Assembly (NCBI RefSeq): GCF_900099785.1
Contig: NZ_FNDS01000008.1
Span: 1-64,000 of the forward strand
Source of the DNA: Pseudomonas panipatensis
GTDB lineage: Bacteria; Pseudomonadota; Gammaproteobacteria; Pseudomonadales; Pseudomonadaceae
Direction of reading: 5' to 3'
DNA length: 64,000 nt
This document shows, piece by piece, positions 51,166 through 58,120 of the stretch (positions are counted from its first letter, which is position 1; each line of letters opens with the position of its first letter). A program made the position numbers and the translations under genes. Under the pieces are notes generated by a model, which did not search any database, was not told where the DNA came from, and saw nothing but the letters and a program-made list of their open reading frames with translations.

Positions 51166-51469
51166 GCTGACTCTCGTTTCTTGTGGATTGTTCGAGTGCT
51201 CGCGCGACCCTGGCTCCGGGCGTACGGCAAGGCTGCCGTTGGTCGGCAGGCACGGGGCGGGAAGCGGGATTGGCCGAGTCTATGTTTAATAAAACGAACG
51301 TGACAAGGCGTTTTGGCGGCAAAGTGTCAAAAATATTGAAAATTCGACGATCCCGGTTTAGGGTGGCGAACAGCGTGGCCCTCGCGCCGCCTTGCAGAAT
51401 TTTTGACAGCGCGCCCGTCTTCTGGGCGCCAAGACTTCGATAAGTACATTAATAAGAGGACAAGTTGTC
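51166..51469. promoter_or_regulatory. Divergent cupin/kauB regulatory region with inverted repeat
   Basis: A 304-bp gap with no gene, locally AT-rich. A perfect 10-bp inverted repeat TGTCAAAAAT (51325-51334) and ATTTTTGACA (51399-51408) has its centres 74 bp apart, about seven helical turns, suggesting a two-site operator with looping. The second half lies about 60 bp upstream of the kauB ATG. No clear sigma54 signature was found. Confidence 0.55.
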
Positions 51470-52963
51470 ATGAGTACCCTCACTCGCGCCGACTGGGAAG
51501 CTCGCGCCCAGAACCTGAAGATCGAAGGCCGCGCCTTCATCCAGGGCGAATACGTCGACGCCGCCTCCGGCCAGACCTTCGACTGCATCAGCCCGGTGGA
51601 CGGCCGCTTCCTGGCCAAGGTCGCCAGTTGCGATGCCGCCGACGCCGAGCGCGCCGTGCAGGTTGCCCGTGCCACCTTCGACTCCGGTGTCTGGTCGCGC
51701 CTGGCGCCGGCCAAGCGCAAGAAAGTCATGATCCGTTTCTCCGAGCTGATGCTCGAGCACGCCGAAGAACTGGCCCTGCTGGAAACCCTGGACATGGGCA
51801 AGCCGATCGGTGACTCGCTGAGCATCGACGTCAACAGCGCCGCCAACAGCATCCGCTGGAGCGGCGAGGCGATCGACAAGGTCTACGACGAAGTCGCCGC
51901 CACCCCGCATAACGAGCTGGGCCTGGTTACCCGCGAGCCGGTTGGTGTGGTCGCCGCCATCGTGCCGTGGAACTTCCCGCTGCTGATGTCCTGCTGGAAG
52001 CTCGGTCCGGCACTGGCCACCGGCAACTCGGTGATCCTCAAGCCCTCCGAGAAGTCGCCGCTGACCGCCATCCGCGTCGCCCAACTGGCGGTCGAGGCCG
52101 GCCTTCCGAAAGGTGTACTGAACATCCTGCCGGGCTTCGGCCACACCGTGGGCAAGGCCCTGGCCCTGCACATGGACGTCGACACCCTGGTGTTCACCGG
52201 CTCGACCAAGATCGCCAAGCAACTGATGGTCTACGCCGGCGAATCGAACATGAAGCGCGTCTGGCTGGAAGCCGGTGGCAAGAGCCCGAACATCGTCTTC
52301 GCCGACGCCCCGGACCTGAAGGCCGCCGCCGAATCCGCCGCCGCCGCCATCGCCTTCAACCAGGGCGAAGTCTGCACCGCCGGTTCGCGCCTGCTGGTGG
52401 AGAAATCGATCAAGGCCGAGTTCCTGCCGCTGGTGGTCGAAGCGATCAAGGCCTGGAAACCGGGCAACCCGCTGGACCCGGCAACCACCGTTGGCGCGCT
52501 GGTCGACACCACCCAGATGAACAACGTGCTGAGCTACATCCAGGCCGGCCATGACGACGGCGCCAAGCTGGTCGCCGGCGGCAAGCGCGTACTGGAAGAG
52601 ACCGGCGGCACCTACGTCGAGCCGACCATCTTCGACGGGGTGAGCAACGCCATGCGTATCGCCCGTGAAGAGATCTTCGGCCCGGTGCTCTCGGTGATCG
52701 AGTTCGAGGACGCCGAGGAAGCCGTGCGCATCGCCAACGACACCCCCTACGGCCTGGCGGCCGCGGTGTGGACCAGCAACCTGTCCAAGGCACACCTGGT
52801 CGGCAAGGCCCTGCGCGCCGGCAGCGTGTGGATCAACCAGTACGACGGTGGCGACATGACCGCGCCGTTCGGCGGCTTCAAGCAGTCGGGCAACGGCCGT
52901 GACAAGTCGCTGCACGCCTTCGACAAGTACACCGAGCTGAAGGCCACCTGGATCAAGCTGTAA
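51470..52963 (+). CDS. kauB: KauB-type aldehyde dehydrogenase (polyamine/guanidinobutyrate pathway)
   Basis: A 497-residue NAD(P)-dependent aldehyde dehydrogenase. The catalytic Glu lies in WLEAGGKSPNIVF, the catalytic Cys in NQGEVCTAGSRLLV, and the nucleotide fold contact in FTGSTKIAKQ. In P. aeruginosa KauB oxidises 4-aminobutyraldehyde and 4-guanidinobutyraldehyde from putrescine and arginine, which fits the PuuB-like oxidase at 56040. An AGAGGACA ribosome site precedes the ATG. The KauB name rests on position plus family. Confidence 0.88.
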   Translation: MSTLTRADWEARAQNLKIEGRAFIQGEYVDAASGQTFDCISPVDGRFLAKVASCDAADAERAVQVARATFDSGVWSRLAPAKRKKVMIRFSELMLEHAEELALLETLDMGKPIGDSLSIDVNSAANSIRWSGEAIDKVYDEVAATPHNELGLVTREPVGVVAAIVPWNFPLLMSCWKLGPALATGNSVILKPSEKSPLTAIRVAQLAVEAGLPKGVLNILPGFGHTVGKALALHMDVDTLVFTGSTKIAKQLMVYAGESNMKRVWLEAGGKSPNIVFADAPDLKAAAESAAAAIAFNQGEVCTAGSRLLVEKSIKAEFLPLVVEAIKAWKPGNPLDPATTVGALVDTTQMNNVLSYIQAGHDDGAKLVAGGKRVLEETGGTYVEPTIFDGVSNAMRIAREEIFGPVLSVIEFEDAEEAVRIANDTPYGLAAAVWTSNLSKAHLVGKALRAGSVWINQYDGGDMTAPFGGFKQSGNGRDKSLHAFDKYTELKATWIKL

Positions 52964-53264
52964 GTCTCGCTCGGCGGGGCTGCGTGTCGGCCATGCCGGG
53001 ATGAGATCGGAGTCGGTCTGCTCATTGACAGACCTGCGCTGCGCGTCCGAATCCGATCTCGTCCTGCCTGACGCTCGCTCGTTCCCTCCGTAGCGGACTC
53101 CTCAGCTCAGGCTGCACAAGGTCGGCTCTGTATCCAGGGCCGGCTCTGCTGAAGAGCCATACCTGCGGCCGGGTTTCCCTGTTCGGGAGCCCGGCCGTTT
53201 TGCATTGCGCGCCGGGTTCATCGATGGACCCGGAGCGCGCTCCGGATGGAACGGGAGAACGACA
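52964..53264 (+). other. Structured intergenic region after kauB
   Basis: A 301-bp region with no gene. An imperfect 18-bp inverted repeat (52999-53016 with 53047-53064, two mismatches) encloses a smaller GTCTG/CAGAC hairpin. A second hairpin GGCTCT/AGAGCC follows (53142-53147 with 53153-53158), and the terminator at 53167-53203 comes last. It could be a small structured RNA or only a long 3' untranslated region. Confidence 0.5.
53167..53203 (+). terminator. Terminator upstream of the MFS gene
   Basis: An 8-bp stem CGGCCGGG/CCCGGCCG (53167-53174 with 53191-53198) with a paired CCC/GGG interior, followed by TTTT. It probably ends the kauB transcript or a small RNA from this region. Confidence 0.85.
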
Positions 53265-54422
53265 ATGCGTTGGGGAGCCTATTTCGCTGTCTGCCTATCG
53301 GTCATCAGCATCGGCCTGGCCCTTGGCCTGACCATGCCGCTGGTGTCCTTGCGCCTGGAAGGGTGGGGGTACGGCAGTTTCGCCATCGGCGTGATGGCGG
53401 CGACGCCGGCGGTTGGTGTACTGCTCGGCGCCAGTCTTGCCGGGCGTCTCGCCGCGCGCATCGGCACGCCGCGGTTGATGCGTTTCTGCCTGCTCAGCGG
53501 GGCTTTCTCCATTGGCGTGCTGGCTCTGCTGCAGAGTTACCCGGTGTGGTTGCTGCTGCGCCTGCTGATCGGCGTGCAACTGACCGTGGTGTTCATCCTG
53601 GGCGAGAGCTGGATCAATCAGTTGGCGGTGGAGAAGTGGCGGGGCCGCCTGGTGGCGCTGTATGGCACCGGCTATGCCCTCAGCCAGTTGTCCGGCCCGG
53701 TGTTGCTGACCTTCATCGGCACTGCCGACGACCGCGGCTTCTGGATCGGCGTCGGCCTGCTGGTGGCCGGTTCGCTGCTGCTCCTGGGGCGTGGCGGTGC
53801 GCCCAGGGTCGATCCGCACAGCACGTCGGGCCGCGGGTTGCTGGCTTTCTGCGGCAAGCTGCCGGCGATCGCCTGGGCGGTGGTGCTGTTCGCCGGTTTC
53901 GAGGCGATGATCCTGACGCTGCTGCCGGTCTATGGGGTGCGCCAGGGCTTCAGTCAGGCGTTGGCGCTGACCATGGTCACCACCGTGGTGGTCGGCGATG
54001 CCTTGTTGCAGTTGCCGATCGGCTGGTTGGCCGACCGGGTGTCGCGCGAGTCGCTGTTCAAGGGCTGTGGCAGCGTCCTGCTGCTGAGTAGCCTGGGCAT
54101 CCCGGCGCTCCTGCATGGCCCGCTGATCTGGCCGCTGCTGGTGTTGTTCGGTGCCAGCGCCGGGGGGCTGTTCACCCTGGCGCTGATCCTGATCGGCGAG
54201 CGCTATCGCGACGACGCCCTGGTTCGCGCCAATGCCCATATCGCCCAGTTGTGGGGCGTTGGTTGCCTGATCGGGCCGCTGTCCACCGGCGCGGTGAGCC
54301 AGTGGATCAGCGGTCACGCCCTGCCAATGATGATGGCCGCCGGCGCCTTTGGCTTCGTGGTGTTGCTGTGGCGCAAAGGGCTGCCACCAGTGGAGACGAG
54401 TGGGCTCGAAGCCAGGAGCTGA
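53265..54422 (+). CDS. MFS transporter
   Basis: A 385-residue major-facilitator permease with about twelve hydrophobic segments. The first loop GVLLGASLAGRLAARIGTPRLMR is the MFS loop 2-3 motif, and the second half repeats it (LLQLPIGWLADRVSRESLFKG). The substrate is unknown. The ATG at 53265 has GGGAGAAC upstream; an earlier in-frame start would add 20 residues without hydrophobic content. It is convergent with the phospholipase-D gene. Confidence 0.9.
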   Translation: MRWGAYFAVCLSVISIGLALGLTMPLVSLRLEGWGYGSFAIGVMAATPAVGVLLGASLAGRLAARIGTPRLMRFCLLSGAFSIGVLALLQSYPVWLLLRLLIGVQLTVVFILGESWINQLAVEKWRGRLVALYGTGYALSQLSGPVLLTFIGTADDRGFWIGVGLLVAGSLLLLGRGGAPRVDPHSTSGRGLLAFCGKLPAIAWAVVLFAGFEAMILTLLPVYGVRQGFSQALALTMVTTVVVGDALLQLPIGWLADRVSRESLFKGCGSVLLLSSLGIPALLHGPLIWPLLVLFGASAGGLFTLALILIGERYRDDALVRANAHIAQLWGVGCLIGPLSTGAVSQWISGHALPMMMAAGAFGFVVLLWRKGLPPVETSGLEARS

Positions 54423-54441
54423 TGGGCGTGCGCCGATGCGG

Positions 54442-55995
54442 TCAGAGCATTTTCTCCAGGCCGATGGCGCCAGCGGCCCAGGCGCTGAAGCGCCGCCACA
54501 GGCTGCCCGGCTCATGGCGCAGGACATGCACGTGACCGTTGCGCTCGTCGGTCCAGAACAGCCGCGGCTGGCTGCCGCTGTGGTCGATGCGCACCTGGTA
54601 GCTGACGCTCGGTGACATCCCGGCCAGGGCCAGCTTGCGGGCCTGCATGGCCAGCTCTGGGCTGTCGACGATGACGCCGACCTCGGTGTTCCAGAGGATC
54701 GAGCGCGGGTCGAAGTTGAACGAGCCGACGAACACCTGGCGCTGATCGAAGATGATCGCCTTGCTGTGCAGGCTGGCGCTGCTGGAGCCGCGCACCATCC
54801 AGGGCGCGCCGGCCAGGCGCTGGTCCGGTTGGGCGCGCAGTTCATAGAGCTTCACGCCGTGCTCCAGCAGGACCATGCGGTAGGGCGCATAGCCGGCGTG
54901 TACGGCCGGCACGTCGGTGGCCTCCAGTGAGTTGGTCAGCAGGCGCACGCTGACCCCCTTCCGGGTGCGCTCGGTCAGGTAGTCGACGCCGGAGCTGGTC
55001 GGTACGAAATAGGCGGAGACCAGGATCAGTTCCTGCGAGACCTGGTTGAACAGCGGCGCCAGTTGGCTGCTCAGTTGCTGCTGCGGTTTGGCTTCGCCGC
55101 CGTCGAGCACCTTCAGCGGATTGTCCCAGACCGCCCGGCCGGGCGCCCAGACCAGGTCGTCCAGCCAGGTCGAGAGGTTCGAGGTCAGGCTGCGCTGGCG
55201 CAGCCTCTCAAGGTAGGCCGAGTGACGTACCTTGCTTTTCTCCAGGTAGTGCTCCAGGCGCCGGCGTGCGCGCGCCAGTTCGTCGGCATCGGGTGCGTCC
55301 CACAGATAGTCCTGGATCGGCCGGCTGATGGTGCTGTTCCAGTACTGGTCGAAGCTCTGCCCCAGTTCGTGGGCCACCGGGCCGGCGCTGAGCAGGTCGA
55401 GGTCGCGGAAGTTCATCGCGGCATTGGCGCCGAAGTATTCGTCGCCGAGATTGCGCCCGCCGACGATGGCCACGCTGTCATCGGCCAGCCACAGTTTGTT
55501 GTGCATGCGCCGGTGCTGTTCGGCGAGGTTGAACAGGCGCCCGAGGTTGCGCGTGATGCCGGTGCTGCGGCCCAGGTGCAGCGGATTGAACAGGCGCACC
55601 TGAATGTTCGGGTGGGCGGCGAGGGTGCCGATCTCGTAGTCCCAGCCGTCGCTGCTGGTGTCGTCGATCAGCACGCGCACACGCACGCCACGGTCGGCGG
55701 CACGCAGCAGTTCGCGGACCAGGGCGCGGGTGGTGATGCCGTCGTGGACGATGTAGTACTGGATATCCAGGCTGCGCTGGGCGGCGCGGATCAACTCGGC
55801 GCGGGCGAGGAAGGCGTCGCTGCTCGACGGCAGCAGGCGGAAGCCCGAGGCGCCTGAGTGCGCCATCGTCAGTTGTTGCACGGCATCGCCCAACGGCGTG
55901 CCGCGCGCCGGCAAGGCGTGCGAGGGGGTGGGCATGGGCGCGCTGGCGCAGCCGCCGAGCAGCAGCAGCGCCAGCAGGAGCAGGCGTGGTAGCAA
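54442..55995 (-). CDS. Phospholipase D-family lipoprotein (cardiolipin synthase ClsC-like)
   Basis: A 517-residue lipoprotein with two HKD motifs: HNKLWLADDSVAIVGGRN and HSKAIIFDQRQVFVGSFNFD. The lipobox is LLLLGGC with the lipidated cysteine C16. It resembles ClsC, which makes cardiolipin-type lipids, but the partner ymdB-like gene is not adjacent. The likely start is TTG at 55995, with GGAG 8 bp upstream and the signal peptide directly after; no ATG fits. It lies 44 bp downstream of the oxidase gene on the same strand. Confidence 0.87.
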   Translation of the reverse strand: MLPRLLLLALLLLGGCASAPMPTPSHALPARGTPLGDAVQQLTMAHSGASGFRLLPSSSDAFLARAELIRAAQRSLDIQYYIVHDGITTRALVRELLRAADRGVRVRVLIDDTSSDGWDYEIGTLAAHPNIQVRLFNPLHLGRSTGITRNLGRLFNLAEQHRRMHNKLWLADDSVAIVGGRNLGDEYFGANAAMNFRDLDLLSAGPVAHELGQSFDQYWNSTISRPIQDYLWDAPDADELARARRRLEHYLEKSKVRHSAYLERLRQRSLTSNLSTWLDDLVWAPGRAVWDNPLKVLDGGEAKPQQQLSSQLAPLFNQVSQELILVSAYFVPTSSGVDYLTERTRKGVSVRLLTNSLEATDVPAVHAGYAPYRMVLLEHGVKLYELRAQPDQRLAGAPWMVRGSSSASLHSKAIIFDQRQVFVGSFNFDPRSILWNTEVGVIVDSPELAMQARKLALAGMSPSVSYQVRIDHSGSQPRLFWTDERNGHVHVLRHEPGSLWRRFSAWAAGAIGLEKML

Positions 55996-56039
55996 GCAAA
56001 AGTCTCCGACGCATCCGCCTGGGCGGAAATGCGCAGATT

Positions 56040-57359
56040 CTACCCGCTGAGTGCCTCTTTGAAGCGATACCAGGCCATGCCCAGGGCGAGCAGCGGCGAA
56101 CGCAGCAACTTGCCGCCGGGGAAGGTGATGTGCGGCACCTTGGCGAACAACTCGAAGCCTTGGCTGTGCTGGCCGGCGATGGCCTCGGCGAGCAGCTTGC
56201 CGGCCAGGTGGGTGGCGTTCACCCCGTGGCCGGAATAGGCCTGGGCGTAGTACACGTTGGGCTGGTCGGACAGGCGGCCGATCTGCGGCAGACGGTTGGC
56301 GCCGATGCCGATCATGCCGCCCCACTGGTAGTCGATGCGCACATCGGCCAGGTGCGGGAATACCTTGAGCATCTTCGGCCGCATGTAGGCGGCGATGTCC
56401 GCCGGATCGCGTCCGGAATAGTGGCAGGCGCCGCCGAACAGCAGGCGCCGGTCGGCGGAGAGTCGGTAATAATCCAGCGCCACGCGCTGGTCGCAGACCG
56501 CCATGTTCTGCGGCAGCAGCTCGTGGGCCAGCTTCTCCGGCAGCGGTTCGGTGGCGATCACATAGCTGCCGGCTGGCAGCACCTTGCCGTCCAGATAGTT
56601 GTTCAGGCCGTTCTGGTAGGCGTTGCAGCCGATCACCAAAGTCTTGGCGCGCACGCTGCCCTTGGCGGTGCGTACGCGCACCTCGACGCCGTAGTCGATG
56701 GCGGTGACCCGCGAGTCTTCGAACAGGCGCACGCCCAGGCTTTGTGCCGCGGCGGCTTCGCCCAGGGCGAGGTTGAGCGGGTGTAGATGGCCGGAACCCA
56801 TGTCGACCAGGCCGCCGACATAGCAGTCGGCGCCAACGATGCTGCGCATCTGCGCCTTGTCGATCAGGCGCAGTTCATGGGCATAGCCGAGGCGCTTGAG
56901 TTCTTCGTAGTCCTCGCGAAAGCCCTCGATGTCCGAAGCCTTGTTGGCCAGATCGCAGTAGCCCCAGGTGAGGTCGCAGTCGATGGCGTATTTTTCGACG
57001 CGCTGGCGGACGATTTCCACCGCCTCAAGGCCCATCAGCTTGAGCTGGCGCACGCCGTCCTTGCCGATCACCGATTCGAACTGCTCGACGCCATGGCCGA
57101 CGCCGCGGATCAGTTGGCCGCCGTTGCGCCCGCTGGCGCCCCAGGCGATCTTGTGGGCCTCCAGCAGCACCACGGAAAAGCCGCGTTCGGCCAGTTCGAT
57201 CGCCGTGTTCAACCCGGAAAAGCCGCCGCCGATGATGCACACGTCCGCCTGTTCCTCGCCGGCCAGGGGAGGGCACTCGATGCGTCGGCTGACGGTCGCG
57301 GCGTAATAGGACGGGGCGTGCAGGTCGGTGTGCACCGGGAGGCGAACGCGGGCGTTCAT
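56040..57359 (-). CDS. FAD-dependent oxidoreductase, PuuB-like (gamma-glutamylputrescine oxidase)
   Basis: A 439-residue DAO-family flavoenzyme. The FAD-binding GxGxxG motif is IIGGGFSGLNTAIELAERG (about residues 42-60), followed by ASGRNGGQLIRGVGH, and the C-terminal YAQAYSGHGVNATHLAG is typical of the family. PuuB-type enzymes oxidise gamma-glutamylated putrescine to the aldehyde. With kauB at 51470 this suggests a polyamine pathway. The ATG at 57359 has AGGATAT upstream; another at 57428 would add 23 residues. Confidence 0.86.
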   Translation of the reverse strand: MNARVRLPVHTDLHAPSYYAATVSRRIECPPLAGEEQADVCIIGGGFSGLNTAIELAERGFSVVLLEAHKIAWGASGRNGGQLIRGVGHGVEQFESVIGKDGVRQLKLMGLEAVEIVRQRVEKYAIDCDLTWGYCDLANKASDIEGFREDYEELKRLGYAHELRLIDKAQMRSIVGADCYVGGLVDMGSGHLHPLNLALGEAAAAQSLGVRLFEDSRVTAIDYGVEVRVRTAKGSVRAKTLVIGCNAYQNGLNNYLDGKVLPAGSYVIATEPLPEKLAHELLPQNMAVCDQRVALDYYRLSADRRLLFGGACHYSGRDPADIAAYMRPKMLKVFPHLADVRIDYQWGGMIGIGANRLPQIGRLSDQPNVYYAQAYSGHGVNATHLAGKLLAEAIAGQHSQGFELFAKVPHITFPGGKLLRSPLLALGMAWYRFKEALSG

Positions 57360-57464
57360 GTGCGATATCCTGATTGGCGTGTTGTTAAAATTTGACACAG
57401 GATAAACGCCGTTTTCCCGCCCCGCCAAGGGGGGATTCAGGAAAAGCCCGGCAAAATGTTGCGA

Positions 57465-57953
57465 TCAGTCGGGAATAGGCAAGGTCAGGCTTTCCTTGAC
57501 CTCTTCCATGACGATGTAGCTCTTCGACTCGCGCACGTGTGGCAGCTTGAGCAGGATGTCGCCGAGCAGCTTGCGGTAAGACGCCATTTCCGAGATGCGT
57601 GCCTTCACCAGGTAGTCGAAGTGGCCGGACACCAGATGGCATTCCAGGACATGCGGCAGCTTGAGTACGGCGCGGCGGAAGTCCTCGAAGGTATCGCCCG
57701 ATTTGTAGTCCAGGCTGATCTCGACGAATACCAGCAGGCTAGCCTTGAGGTATTGCGGGTTCAGGCGGGCGTTGTAGCCCATGATGATCCCTTCGCGCTC
57801 CAGGCGCCGCACGCGCTCGGTGCAGGGAGTGGTGGACAGGCCGACGCGCTCGCCCAGTTCGGTGAAGGAGATACGCCCTTCTTCCTGGAGGATGCGCAGG
57901 ATATTGCGGTCGATCTTGTCCAGTTCGCGGCGGCTTTGGTGCTGAGTTCTCAT
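57465..57953 (-). CDS. Lrp/AsnC-family transcriptional regulator
   Basis: A 162-residue regulator. The N-terminal winged helix (residues 12-62; LDKIDRNILRILQEEGRIS, ERVGLSTTPCTERVRRLE) is followed by the AsnC ligand-binding domain (about 70-150; VLECHLVSGHFDYLVKARI). The position next to the D-alanine operon suggests the DadR type, which activates dadAX in response to alanine. It is divergent from ydbH across 167 bp. Confidence 0.92.
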   Translation of the reverse strand: MRTQHQSRRELDKIDRNILRILQEEGRISFTELGERVGLSTTPCTERVRRLEREGIIMGYNARLNPQYLKASLLVFVEISLDYKSGDTFEDFRRAVLKLPHVLECHLVSGHFDYLVKARISEMASYRKLLGDILLKLPHVRESKSYIVMEEVKESLTLPIPD

Positions 57954-58013
57954 GAGCGCTGGCTCTGGCGGAGTTCAGATGATTGGGGATTGTCGCCAAA
58001 TATAGTCGTTAAG

Positions 58014-58030
58014 CCAGTGAATATCACTGG
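58014..58030. promoter_or_regulatory. Palindrome between the Lrp gene and ydbH
   Basis: A perfect palindrome CCAGTGA-ATA-TCACTGG lies 61 bp upstream of the Lrp-family gene start. It could be an operator for that regulator or another protein; the Lrp consensus is only loosely similar. Confidence 0.5.
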
Positions 58031-58120
58031 GACTTGATCTTCCCGGCGCCGCTCGCCAGCCTTGGATGCGCTGCGCCGGCCGGGAGCCCCGGCTCGCACA
58101 CCTGGCCACTGGAGTTCGGC

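Noticed and set aside
51376-51396. A sigma54 promoter (TGGC...TTGC) before kauB.
   Set aside because: The two boxes are about four bases too far apart for a -24/-12 promoter.
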